A stretch of 21,865 nt of DNA. Origin: an uncultured Lachnospiraceae bacterium (lineage in GTDB: Bacteria > Bacillota > Clostridia > Lachnospirales > Lachnospiraceae). Each line of letters starts with the position of its first letter. The first letter of the stretch is position 1. The stretch spans positions 1 to 21,865 of the forward strand of contig CAJTOW010000007.1 in the NCBI GenBank assembly GCA_910577655.1, in the 5' to 3' direction. Under the pieces are notes generated by a model. It saw only the letters and a list, made by a program, of their open reading frames with translations. It was not told the DNA's origin and did no database searches. Below are positions 1 through 7,473 of the stretch, piece after piece. The translations under genes and the position numbers were made by a program.

Positions 1-70
1 TCCAGTTTTCCCCGCCCCGTGAACTGTAACCAAGATACTGGCATTTCTTCCTGAAATAAGGCAAAAATGC

Positions 71-99
71 TTGCATTTCACATAAACGGGTGCTATAAT
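71..99 (+). promoter_or_regulatory. Sigma-A-type promoter for the rimP-nusA-infB operon
   Basis: A -35 box TTGCAT (71-76) and a consensus -10 box TATAAT (94-99) are separated by exactly 17 bp, and the -10 is preceded by TGC, giving an extended -10. Transcription would start near 106, leaving a leader of about 170 nt before rimP. This is the only strong promoter seen upstream of the nine-gene operon. Positions and boxes are read directly; use of the promoter is inferred. Confidence 0.75.
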
Positions 100-128
100 G
101 CATATGATAACATGATAAATTGATAAAA

Positions 129-154
129 TGAGAGTGGGCGGATGTCCACTCTTA
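129..154 (+). promoter_or_regulatory. Leader hairpin upstream of rimP, possible attenuator
   Basis: An inverted repeat (arms 129-137 and 146-154, 9 bp with one G-U pair, core AGAGTGG/CCACTCT, loop of 8) lies about 25-50 nt after the predicted start of transcription. It is followed by a moderately T-rich stretch (TTACTTTATG), weaker than a normal terminator. It could act as a partial terminator or antitermination target for the operon that encodes NusA itself; that role is inference. Confidence 0.5.
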
Positions 155-276
155 CTTTATGTCTTAGAATGTAGGGAAGGTTATGGCAGTCCGGTTTTTG
201 GCTCCCCGGATACGGGATACAGGAAGATGGAGTGGCGGCCGGACCGCTGCGGGTTGCCAGGAAACGAGGTGAGCAT

Positions 277-744
277 ATGACAAGAAGAGAGGAGTACGAA
301 TCCAGGGCAGAGAAGTTTCTGCTTCCGCTGCTGGAGAAGCACCAGTTCGAGCTGGTGGATGTGGAATACGTGAAGGAAGCAGGCAGCTGGTACCTGCGTG
401 CCTATATTGATAAAGAAGGCGGGATCACGGTGGACGACTGCGAGATGGTCAGCCGGACCTTCAGTGACTGGCTGGACAAAGAGGATTTCATCAGTGAGAG
501 CTATATCATGGAGGTCAGCTCTCCGGGACTGGGAAGACCCTTGAAGAAGGATAAGGATTTTGAGCGGAGTCTCGGGGATGAGGTTGAGATCCGCCTATAC
601 AAGCCCAGGGAAAAGCAGAAGGAATTTGCCGGAGTCCTGAAGGCCTATGACAAGCAGACCGTGACCATTGAGCTGGAAGATGGGATGGATATGGTATTCG
701 ACCGCACAGAGATCGCACTGATCAGGCTGGCATTTGATTTTTAG
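277..744 (+). CDS. rimP: Ribosome maturation factor RimP
   Basis: This 155-residue protein matches RimP, which binds the free 30S ribosomal subunit in the cytoplasm and is needed for late 30S maturation. Recognisable features are the N-terminal alpha/beta domain (ending near the segment SSPGLGRPLKKDKDFERSLG, characteristic of the family at about residues 80-100) and a C-terminal SH3-like barrel. The ATG at 277 was chosen because AGGTGAG lies 4-5 nt upstream; an in-frame ATG at 232 would add 15 residues without a good ribosome binding site and outside the family's start. It is the first gene of the operon, as in most Firmicutes, followed after 83 nt by nusA. Confidence 0.95.
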   Translation: MTRREEYESRAEKFLLPLLEKHQFELVDVEYVKEAGSWYLRAYIDKEGGITVDDCEMVSRTFSDWLDKEDFISESYIMEVSSPGLGRPLKKDKDFERSLGDEVEIRLYKPREKQKEFAGVLKAYDKQTVTIELEDGMDMVFDRTEIALIRLAFDF

Positions 745-772
745 TAACTGTTCAGGTTCTCTGGACAGTTAC
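744..772 (+). promoter_or_regulatory. Stable hairpin between rimP and nusA
   Basis: Arms 744-755 and 761-772 form a 12-bp stem with one G-U pair around a 5-nt loop; the outer eight pairs (GTAACTGT/ACAGTTAC) are perfect. It starts on the last base of the rimP stop codon. There is no T-run after it, so it is not a classic terminator. It may be an mRNA processing or stability element, or a NusA-responsive pause site; the function is inference. Confidence 0.55.
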
Positions 773-827
773 GATATGAAAAAGGACGGGTTTTTCGGAT
801 ATCCCGGGCATTTAGGAGGAGAATACA

Positions 828-2219
828 ATGAACAAAGAATTGATCGAGGCACTGGACCAGATTGAGAAAGAGAAGAATATCAGCAAGGCGACCCTGCTGG
901 AAGCGATCGAGAATTCCCTGCTGACCGCCTGCAAGAACCATTTCGGCAAAGCAGACAATGTAAAGGTCAATATCAATCCGGTAACTGGTGATTTCGGTGT
1001 GGTTGCAGAGAAAGAGGTTGTGGAGGAGGTGGAGGATCCGGTCCTCCAGATCAGCCTCACAGAAGCCAGAATGAAGAATCCCAAATATGATGTGGGCGAT
1101 ATCGTGCTGATCCCCATAGAGTCAAGATCCTTTGGCCGGATTGCTACCCAGAATGCCAAGAACGTGATCCTTCAGAAGATCCGCGAGGAAGAGCGCAACA
1201 TGCAGTTCAACGAGTGGTACCAGAAGGAGAAGGATGTGGTGACCGGCATCGTCCAGCGCTACCTGGGACGCAATGTCAGCATCAATCTGGGCCGTGTGGA
1301 TGCCATCCTTAATGAGGTAGAGCAGGTAAAGAACGAGGTATTCAAGCCTACAGAGCGGATCAAGGTCTATGTGCTGGAGGTCAAGGATACCCCCAAGGGC
1401 CCCCGCATTTCCGTATCCAGGACACATCCTGACCTGGTGAAGCGGCTGTTTGAGGAGGAGGTCACCGAGGTCAAGGACGGGACCGTGGAGATCCGGGCCA
1501 TTGCCCGTGAAGCAGGCTCCCGTACCAAGATCGCGGTGTGGTCCAATGATCCCAACGTGGATCCGGTAGGGGCCTGCGTGGGTATGAATGGTGCCCGTGT
1601 CAACTCTATTGTCAACGAGCTGCGGGGGGAGAAGATCGATATCATCACCTGGGATGAGAATCCGGCATTCCTGATTGAGAATGCCCTAAGCCCCGCCAAA
1701 GTGATCTGTGTGGTAGCAGATGAGGAGGCCAGGGAGGCCCAGGTGATCGTCCCGGATTACCAGCTGTCCCTGGCAATCGGCAAGGAAGGACAGAACGCAA
1801 GGCTGGCAGCCAGACTGACAGGATACAAGATTGACATCAAAAGTGAGACCCAGGCCAGGGAGATGGGGCTGTTCGAGGAGATGGGCATTGATTATCAGGA
1901 AGAAGGCGTATATGACGACCTTCATGCGGATTTCGGGCTTGGATCCCCGGATGACTATCAGGAGGAATACCAGGAAGCAGGTTATCCGGCGGAAGGATAC
2001 CAGGAAGCGGGTTATCCGGCGGAAGGATACCAGGAGGAAGGCTATCTGGCAGCAGGATACCAGATGGAAGTTTATGCTGGAGAGGCTGACCAGGAAGCAG
2101 GTTATCCGGCGGAAGGATACCAGGCGGAGGGTGACCCGGGCGTATATGAGGAAACAGAAGAATCCCGCCCCGGCGGTTATGAATCAGACGATTACATGGA
2201 ACAAGGGAACGAGGAATAA
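828..2219 (+). CDS. nusA: Transcription termination/antitermination factor NusA with repeat tail
   Basis: This 463-residue protein is NusA, the RNA polymerase-associated factor that controls pausing, termination and antitermination. The order is an N-terminal polymerase-binding domain (about 1-125), an S1 domain (about 136-205), KH1 with GMNG at 252-255, and KH2 with GKEG at 318-321, closing near residue 345. The core ends there as in other Firmicutes, but about 115 extra residues follow. They are acidic and Tyr/Gly/Glu-rich, with 10-residue tandem repeats from residue 382. The start ATG at 828 has TTAGGAGGAG 8-15 nt upstream. Its operon position between rimP and rnpM is standard. The core assignment is secure; the role of the tail is unknown. 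Confidence 0.97.
   Translation: MNKELIEALDQIEKEKNISKATLLEAIENSLLTACKNHFGKADNVKVNINPVTGDFGVVAEKEVVEEVEDPVLQISLTEARMKNPKYDVGDIVLIPIESRSFGRIATQNAKNVILQKIREEERNMQFNEWYQKEKDVVTGIVQRYLGRNVSINLGRVDAILNEVEQVKNEVFKPTERIKVYVLEVKDTPKGPRISVSRTHPDLVKRLFEEEVTEVKDGTVEIRAIAREAGSRTKIAVWSNDPNVDPVGACVGMNGARVNSIVNELRGEKIDIITWDENPAFLIENALSPAKVICVVADEEAREAQVIVPDYQLSLAIGKEGQNARLAARLTGYKIDIKSETQAREMGLFEEMGIDYQEEGVYDDLHADFGLGSPDDYQEEYQEAGYPAEGYQEAGYPAEGYQEEGYLAAGYQMEVYAGEADQEAGYPAEGYQAEGDPGVYEETEESRPGGYESDDYMEQGNEE
1971..2150 (+). repeat. 30-nt in-frame tandem repeat in the nusA tail
   Basis: Six consecutive 30-nt units start at 1971, 2001, 2031, 2061, 2091 and 2121. Units 1, 2 and 5 are nearly identical and encode QEAGYPAEGY; units 3, 4 and 6 are diverged. 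They stay in frame and code for residues 382-441 of NusA. The near identity of units 1 and 5, separated by diverged units, suggests duplication or conversion by slippage or recombination. Confidence 0.9.
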
Positions 2220-2240
2220 CAGATAGGATGTGAAAAACTG

Positions 2241-2513
2241 GTGAGTGTCAGAAAATTTCCGCAAAGACAGTGTATCGGCTGCGGTGAGATGAAGAATAAG
2301 AAGGAAATGCTCCGGGTGCTTAGGACCCCGGAGGGGGAATTTACCCTGGACTGCACAGGCAGAAAGAATGGCCGGGGCGCTTATGTGTGTCCGTCCATGG
2401 AATGCCTGAAAAAGGCAATAAAATGCAAAGGGCTGGAACGTTCCTTTAAGATGGCGATTCCGAAAGAGATCTATGAGAAGCTGGAGGAGGAGATGAGTCA
2501 TCTTGGAGAATAG
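2241..2513 (+). CDS. rnpM: RNase P modulator RnpM (YlxR family)
   Basis: A 90-residue YlxR-family RNA-binding protein. The family signature is visible as CIGCGEMKNKKEMLR near residues 11-25 and GRGAYVC at about 44-50, with the cysteine pattern typical of clostridial members. In Bacillus subtilis YlxR (RnpM) binds RNase P RNA and modulates its activity; that is family knowledge, not shown here. The start is GTG at 2241, with AGGATG about 10 nt upstream; the ATG at 2228 is followed at once by a stop. It sits between nusA and ylxQ as in nearly all Firmicutes and overlaps ylxQ by 11 nt, which suggests translational coupling. Confidence 0.93.
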   Translation: MSVRKFPQRQCIGCGEMKNKKEMLRVLRTPEGEFTLDCTGRKNGRGAYVCPSMECLKKAIKCKGLERSFKMAIPKEIYEKLEEEMSHLGE

Positions 2514-2838
2514 AAAGCGTATATTGAATCTGATTGGTCTGGCAACCAGAGCCGGCAAGACAGTGAGCGGAGAATTTTCGACAGAGAAGGCAGTTAAGAG
2601 CGGCAGCGCCTGTCTGGTGATCGTTTCGGAGGAGGCTTCCGAAAATACCCGGAAGCTGTTCACCGACAAGTGTACTTACTATAAGGTTCCAATCTGCTAT
2701 TTTGGCGGAAAAGGCGAGCTGGGACACGCGATGGGCAAGGAGATGCGGGCATCCCTTGCAGTCACGGATGAAAGCCTCGCCAAGGCAATCGTGAAACAAA
2801 TGAACATAATCGGAGGTAGTGGGTATGAGAGTAAATGA
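2503..2838 (+). CDS. ylxQ: L7Ae/L30e-family RNA-binding protein YlxQ
   Basis: A 111-residue protein of the ribosomal L7Ae/L30e/Gadd45 family. The motif NLIGLATRAGKTVSGE near the N-terminus and DKCTYYKVP in the middle are characteristic of YlxQ; relatives bind kink-turn RNA, but the cellular role of YlxQ is not settled. The start is a TTG at 2503 inside the end of rnpM, with the purine-rich GGAGGAGGAG at 2483-2492 about 10 nt upstream; there is no in-frame ATG before the conserved domain. The 3' end overlaps infB by 14 nt. The weak TTG start and the overlaps imply that its translation depends on ribosomes arriving from rnpM. Confidence 0.88.
   Translation: MENRKRILNLIGLATRAGKTVSGEFSTEKAVKSGSACLVIVSEEASENTRKLFTDKCTYYKVPICYFGGKGELGHAMGKEMRASLAVTDESLAKAIVKQMNIIGGSGYESK
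2812..2817 (+). promoter_or_regulatory. Ribosome binding site that fixes the infB start
   Basis: GGAGGT at 2812-2817 is 7 nt from the ATG at 2825 but only 1 nt from the in-frame GTG at 2819. The spacing makes the ATG the functional start of infB. The site lies within the 3' end of ylxQ. Confidence 0.8.
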
Positions 2839-5800
2839 ACTTGCTAAAGAGTTGGGAAAATCCAGTAAGGAGGTCCTTGAAATATTGCAGAAACATAATC
2901 AGGATGTGAAAACACATTCTTCCAGTGTCAGTGAGGAACAGATCGGCATGGTAAAACGTGCCGTATCCTCCCATAAGACAGAAACAGCAGTCGGACAGGG
3001 AGCACAGACCGTGCGGGCCGCGGCAGCCGGTACGCCGGCTCCGGCCGAGACCAGGACAGTTCCGGCAGAGACAAAAGCTGCGCCGGCAGAGGCAAAGCCC
3101 GCTGCTGCGGCAGGGGAAGCGCCCAAGAAAAAGATTGCCGCGGTCTATCGTCCGCAGAATTCCCAGCAGAGGCCCCAGAGACCCCAGGGCCAGCCGGGAG
3201 CAAGACCGGCAGGTCAGGGGGGAAGACCCCAGGGCCAGCCACAGGCATCCCTGGGAGTGCGTCCCAAGCTACAGCAGACTCCGGCAGGAGGCCAGGGAAA
3301 GCCTGCGGTGCAGACTCCGGCCCAGCCTATAGCGAAGCTGCAGAAACAGGCCCAGCCTGCAATGCAGCAGGAGAAGGCCCCGGCGGCTGTTCAGACGGCA
3401 GCCAGGGTGCCAGTCCCGGCGGCATCACAGGCAGGAGCCCAGTCACCGGTTCCGGCAGTGTCCCAGACAGGAGCGGCCAAGTCACCATCTCCGGCAGGGG
3501 CCCAGGCAGAAGCAGCTAAGTCACCGGCTCAGGCAGGAGCGGCCAAATCACCGTCTCCGGCAGCAGCCCAGACGGCAGCAAAGCCCCAGCAGCAGGCAGT
3601 ACAGCAGACTGGCTCCCAGACCGGATCCAGATCCCAGTCCCAGCCGGGGACAAAGCCCCAGGGCCAGCAGCCGGCTTCCCAGTCAGGCACAAGAGCCCAG
3701 GGACAGTCCTCCGGTCAGACATCAAGACAGCAGGGCCAGATTCAGTCCGGTTCCCGGCAGCAGTCCTCCGGACCGAGACAGCAGGGCGGCCAGGGAAGCC
3801 GTGACGGGAGACAGGGCGGTCAGGGTTACCAGAACCGTGACGGGAGACAGGGCGGCCAGAGCTACCAGAACCGTGACGGGAGACAGGGCGGCCAGGGCTA
3901 CCAGAACCGTGACGGGAGACCAGGCGGCCAGGGCTACCAGAACCGTGACGGGAGGCCAGGCGGTCAGGGTTATCAGGGCAATCGTGACACAAGACCGGGC
4001 CAGGGCTATCAGGGCAGCCGTGATGGGGGCAGACCCCAGGCAGGCGGCCAGGGCTTTGGCGGCGGAAGAGGCGGCGCCCGTCCGGGTCAGCGGGATGCCG
4101 GGGGCAAGAGTTATGATACTCCGCTGCAGACCAAGCCGGGAAGCACCCGTCAGAATAAAAACAATTACAAGAATGACCGTTACGATAAAAAGAATATCAC
4201 AGAAGACGGGCCAAGAAGCAAGGGCGGCAGGGTATCCAAGCATCCCTTTATCATGCCCCAGAAGTCTTCTGAGCAGAAGGTGGAAGAGACTGTTAAGATG
4301 ATCACTCTTCCGGAGAGCCTGACCATTAAGGATCTGGCAGACCGGATGAAGCTTCAGCCGTCTGTGATCATCAAGAAGCTGTTCTTGCAGGGACAGATTG
4401 TAACCATGAACTCGGAGATTGATTTCGAGAAAGCGGAAGAGATCGCCATGGAATACGATGTGCTGTGCGAGAAGGAAGAGAAGATCGATGTCATTGCAGA
4501 GCTTCTGAAGGAGGACGAGGAGGATGAGAAAGATATGATCTCCAGACCTCCGGTGGTCTGTGTCATGGGTCATGTTGACCATGGCAAGACCTCCCTGCTG
4601 GATGCGATCCGTTCCACCAACGTGACCTCCCGGGAGGCAGGCGGCATTACCCAGCATATCGGTGCATATACCGTAGAGATCAATGATCACCAGATCACCT
4701 TCCTGGATACTCCCGGACATGAGGCATTTACCGCCATGCGTTTAAGAGGTGCCCAGTCCACGGATATCGCGATTCTGGTGGTGGCAGCCGATGACGGTGT
4801 GATGCCCCAGACCATTGAGGCCATCAACCATGCCAAGGCAGCCGGAGTGGAGATCATTGTGGCCATCAATAAGATCGACAAGCCCAGTGCCAATGTGGAC
4901 CGGGTGAAACAGGAGCTGTCCGAGTATGAGCTGATTCCGGAGGACTGGGGCGGAAGCACCATCTTCGTACCGGTATCCGCCCACACCAAGGAAGGTATTC
5001 CGGAGCTTCTTGAGATGATCCTTCTGGCGGCTGAGGTCAGGGAGCTGAAGGCGAACCCGGACCGTAAGGCCAGAGGTCTTGTGATCGAGGCGGAGCTGGA
5101 TAAGGGCAAAGGCCCTGTGGCTACCATTCTGGTCCAGAAGGGTACTCTGCGGGTAGGAGACAACGTGACGGCAGGCCCATGCTACGGAAAGGTCCGTGCC
5201 ATGATGGATGACAAGGGCCGCCGTGTGAAGGAGGCAGGTCCCTCCATGCCGGTAGAGGTACTGGGTCTTAATGACGTACCGGGCGCAGGGGATGTGCTGG
5301 TGGCTGTAGACAATGAGAAGGAGGCCAGAAGCTATGCTGAGACCTTCATTGCCGAGGGCAAGAATAAACTTCTGGAGGACACCAGGTCCAAGCTGTCCCT
5401 GGATGATCTGTTCAGTCAGATCCAGGCAGGCAATGTGAAGGATCTGCCCATCATCGTGAAGGCAGATGTACAGGGTTCTGTGGAAGCTGTGAAACAGAGT
5501 CTGGTGAAACTGTCCAACGAAGAGGTGGTGGTCAAGGTGATCCATGGCGGCGTCGGTGCCATCAATGAATCCGACGTGACCCTGGCATCCGCCTCCAATG
5601 CTATCATCATCGGCTTCAATGTACGGCCCGATGTGACTGCCAAGTCCATCGCAGAGCGGGAGAAGGTGGATGTACGCCTGTACCGCGTGATCTATCAGGC
5701 TATTGAGGACGTGGAGGCCGCTATGAAGGGCATGCTGGATCCGGTATTTGAGGAGCAGGTTATCGGCCACGCTGTGGTCCGCCAGACCTTCAAGGCTTCC

Positions 5801-6043
5801 GGTGTCGGAACCATCGCGGGCGCTTATGTCATGGACGGAAAGTTCCAGAGAGGCTGCACCTGCCGTGTGACCAGAGACGGCGAGCAGCTGTTTGACGGCG
5901 CGCTGGCATCCTTAAGACGTTTCAAGGATGATGTGAAGGAAGTTGCTACCGGCTATGAATGTGGCCTGGTATTTGAAAAATTCAATGATATCATGGAAGA
6001 TGATATGGTTGAGGCTTATATTATGGTTGAAGTACCGCGCTAG
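2825..6043 (+). CDS. infB: Translation initiation factor IF-2 with a very long low-complexity N-terminal region
   Basis: This 1072-residue protein is IF-2, the GTPase that brings fMet-tRNA to the 30S subunit and promotes 70S joining. A first IF2_N helical module is at 1-50. Residues about 55-470 are a disordered Ala/Pro/Gln/Gly/Arg-rich region with RGG-like tandem repeats, followed by a second IF2_N module (about 493-545). The G domain has G1 GHVDHGKT at 582-589, G2 Thr609 in GGITQH, G3 DTPGH at 628-632, G4 NKID at 682-685 and G5 SAHTKEG. Domains II, III and the tRNA-binding C-terminal domain follow intact. The protein is much longer than Bacillus IF-2 (about 716 residues), entirely because of the linker. 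The ATG at 2825 is preferred over GTG 2819 on RBS spacing. The assignment is certain; the linker's role is unknown. Confidence 0.97.
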   Translation: MRVNELAKELGKSSKEVLEILQKHNQDVKTHSSSVSEEQIGMVKRAVSSHKTETAVGQGAQTVRAAAAGTPAPAETRTVPAETKAAPAEAKPAAAAGEAPKKKIAAVYRPQNSQQRPQRPQGQPGARPAGQGGRPQGQPQASLGVRPKLQQTPAGGQGKPAVQTPAQPIAKLQKQAQPAMQQEKAPAAVQTAARVPVPAASQAGAQSPVPAVSQTGAAKSPSPAGAQAEAAKSPAQAGAAKSPSPAAAQTAAKPQQQAVQQTGSQTGSRSQSQPGTKPQGQQPASQSGTRAQGQSSGQTSRQQGQIQSGSRQQSSGPRQQGGQGSRDGRQGGQGYQNRDGRQGGQSYQNRDGRQGGQGYQNRDGRPGGQGYQNRDGRPGGQGYQGNRDTRPGQGYQGSRDGGRPQAGGQGFGGGRGGARPGQRDAGGKSYDTPLQTKPGSTRQNKNNYKNDRYDKKNITEDGPRSKGGRVSKHPFIMPQKSSEQKVEETVKMITLPESLTIKDLADRMKLQPSVIIKKLFLQGQIVTMNSEIDFEKAEEIAMEYDVLCEKEEKIDVIAELLKEDEEDEKDMISRPPVVCVMGHVDHGKTSLLDAIRSTNVTSREAGGITQHIGAYTVEINDHQITFLDTPGHEAFTAMRLRGAQSTDIAILVVAADDGVMPQTIEAINHAKAAGVEIIVAINKIDKPSANVDRVKQELSEYELIPEDWGGSTIFVPVSAHTKEGIPELLEMILLAAEVRELKANPDRKARGLVIEAELDKGKGPVATILVQKGTLRVGDNVTAGPCYGKVRAMMDDKGRRVKEAGPSMPVEVLGLNDVPGAGDVLVAVDNEKEARSYAETFIAEGKNKLLEDTRSKLSLDDLFSQIQAGNVKDLPIIVKADVQGSVEAVKQSLVKLSNEEVVVKVIHGGVGAINESDVTLASASNAIIIGFNVRPDVTAKSIAEREKVDVRLYRVIYQAIEDVEAAMKGMLDPVFEEQVIGHAVVRQTFKASGVGTIAGAYVMDGKFQRGCTCRVTRDGEQLFDGALASLRRFKDDVKEVATGYECGLVFEKFNDIMEDDMVEAYIMVEVPR
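3801..3983 (+). repeat. 36-nt in-frame tandem repeat in infB
   Basis: Units begin at 3801, 3837, 3873, 3909 and 3945; the first four are exactly 36 nt and the fifth is 39 nt. They encode a 12-residue unit with consensus RDGRQGGQGYQN (Q to P in units 4 and 5). Degenerate copies continue to about 4075. Neighbouring sequence 3200-3800 is also compositionally simple (Gln/Ala/Pro), with shorter imperfect repeats. Confidence 0.9.
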
Positions 6044-6055
6044 AAAGGAATATAT

Positions 6056-6436
6056 ATGCGGAAAAACAGTATCAAAAACACGCGTATCAATATGGAGGTA
6101 CAGCGGGAACTAAGTGAGATTATCCGTACAGAGATCAAGGATCCCAGGGTGAGTTCTGCCATGACCAGCATAGTGGCCGTGGAGGTGACACCGGATCTGA
6201 AATACTGTAAGGCCTATGTCAGTGTCCTGGGAAGCCCGGAGGCTGCCCAGGCAGCGGTGGCGGGACTGAAGAGTGCGGTCGGCTATATCCGCAGGGAGCT
6301 GGCACACAGGATCAATCTGAGAAATACACCGGAGATCACTTTCCTGCTGGACCAGTCTATTGAGCACGGCGTGAATATGTCCCGCCTGATTGACGAGGTA
6401 ACAAAGGATCTGAAGGATACAGAGGAAGCTGAGTGA
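6056..6436 (+). CDS. rbfA: 30S ribosome-binding factor RbfA
   Basis: A 126-residue RbfA, the cold-shock-associated factor that binds immature 30S subunits near the 5' end of 16S rRNA. The family pattern is seen from the start: NTRINMEVQRELSEII, then KDPRV (about 28-32), VTPDLKYCKAYVSVLG (about 44-59) and the KH-like fold ending LDQSIEHG. The ATG at 6056 has AAAGGAA 5-6 nt upstream. It begins 12 nt after infB, the standard neighbour. The end of the gene (GTGA at 6433) also offers a GTG to the next frame, but the better nrnA start is downstream. Confidence 0.95.
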   Translation: MRKNSIKNTRINMEVQRELSEIIRTEIKDPRVSSAMTSIVAVEVTPDLKYCKAYVSVLGSPEAAQAAVAGLKSAVGYIRRELAHRINLRNTPEITFLLDQSIEHGVNMSRLIDEVTKDLKDTEEAE

Positions 6437-6453
6437 ATTCTGTCAAGTTCATT

Positions 6454-6481
6454 CTTCCGGCAGACAGCTGTCTGCCGGGGG
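6454..6481 (+). promoter_or_regulatory. Perfect palindrome / hairpin between rbfA and nrnA
   Basis: Positions 6457-6478 are a perfect 22-bp palindrome (arm CCGGCAGACAG), extendable by three pairs including G-U to 6454-6481. The RNA would form a very stable hairpin with an AGCT apex. No T-run follows, so it is not a simple terminator. It separates the ribosome-factor half of the operon from nrnA and could protect or process the mRNA. Confidence 0.6.
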
Positions 6482-6510
6482 AGCGCATGGAAAAAAGGGG
6501 AGAGGAATCA

Positions 6511-7473
6511 ATGAACAAATTGCTGGAGTTCGCCCGGAATGCGCAGAGTATTGCGATCCTGGGCCATGTACGACCGGATGGGGACTGTGTAGGCGCCTGC
6601 CTTGCAGTCTGGAATTATCTGGCCGGCCAGTATCCGGATAAGGAGATTCAGGTATATCTGGAACAGCCGCCAGTAAAGTTTCATTATCTGAAACGCTTTG
6701 ATGATATCAGTCAGGATACGGATTCCGGGAAACAGTATGATCTGTGTATATGCCTGGACAGCAGCGATACAGAGCGGCTGGGAGACTTCGCCGGTTATCT
6801 GGCAGGGGCTTCCCAGAGTATCTGTATCGACCATCATGTAACCAACCGCGGTTATGCCATGGAGAATATCATAGATCCGGATGCCAGCGCCACCTGCGAA
6901 CTGCTGTGCGACTTCCTGGACCAGGACCAGATCAACCAGACGGTGGCAGAGTGCATCTACACAGGGATTCTCCATGATACCAATGTATTCAAGAACAGCA
7001 ACACCACGGCAAAGACCATGGAGGCAGCCGGCCGGATGATGGCCAAAGGTATTGATTTTGGCCGGATCATTGACGAGAGCTTCTACCGGAAGACCTATGT
7101 GCAGAACCAGATTCTGGGCAGGGCCCTGATGGAGAGCATCCTGTTCCTCCATGGAAAATGTATTTTCAGTGCAGTCCGCATGAAGGATATGGATTTCTAC
7201 AATGTGACCAGTGCGGATCTGGACGGGATCGTGGACCAGCTGCGGGTAACTGGGGGCGTGGAGTGTGCCATATTCCTCCATGAGATTGAGAATCATGTAT
7301 ATAAGGTGAGCATGCGCTCCAACCAGTATGTGGATGTCAGCAGGGTGGCAGCATTTTTCGGCGGAGGAGGACACGTCCGGGCCGCAGGCTGTACCATGAA
7401 CGGCAGTATGTATGATGTGGTGAACAATCTGTCTAAACACATTGAAAAGCAAATCCAGGAGCATGAAGGATAA
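6511..7473 (+). CDS. nrnA: Bifunctional oligoribonuclease / pAp phosphatase NrnA (DHH family)
   Basis: A 320-residue DHH/DHHA1 phosphoesterase that in Firmicutes degrades 2-5 nt RNAs (nanoRNA) and dephosphorylates 3'-phosphoadenosine 5'-phosphate. The metal-binding motifs are present: HVRPDGD near residue 20, LDSSDTERL (about 85-93), IDHHVTN (about 108-114) and GILHDTNVF (about 151-159). The DHHA1 substrate motif GGGGHVRAAG is near the C-terminus. The ATG at 6511 is preferred because AGGGGAGAGG lies just upstream and the DHH fold begins immediately; GTG 6433 would add 26 unconserved residues across a palindrome, and ATG 6487 is a second possibility. The stop overlaps the truB start by 1 nt. 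Confidence 0.93.
   Translation: MNKLLEFARNAQSIAILGHVRPDGDCVGACLAVWNYLAGQYPDKEIQVYLEQPPVKFHYLKRFDDISQDTDSGKQYDLCICLDSSDTERLGDFAGYLAGASQSICIDHHVTNRGYAMENIIDPDASATCELLCDFLDQDQINQTVAECIYTGILHDTNVFKNSNTTAKTMEAAGRMMAKGIDFGRIIDESFYRKTYVQNQILGRALMESILFLHGKCIFSAVRMKDMDFYNVTSADLDGIVDQLRVTGGVECAIFLHEIENHVYKVSMRSNQYVDVSRVAAFFGGGGHVRAAGCTMNGSMYDVVNNLSKHIEKQIQEHEG

Noticed and set aside
1971..3983. Regularly spaced repeats in nusA and infB as a CRISPR-like array
   Set aside because: Units are contiguous, without unique spacers, and remain in the reading frame of known proteins.
3722..5770. Long minus-strand open frames (332 and 342 codons) opposite infB
   Set aside because: They lie wholly opposite the certain IF-2 frame, lack ribosome binding sites and have no recognisable domain. 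They follow from the codon bias and repeats of infB.
6433..6510. GTG at 6433 as the nrnA start
   Set aside because: It would add 26 residues without family similarity, crossing the 22-bp palindrome; ATG 6511 has a proper RBS and starts the fold.
6508..7464. 318-codon minus-strand open frame opposite nrnA
   Set aside because: The plus frame carries all DHH/DHHA1 motifs; the minus frame is a shadow.
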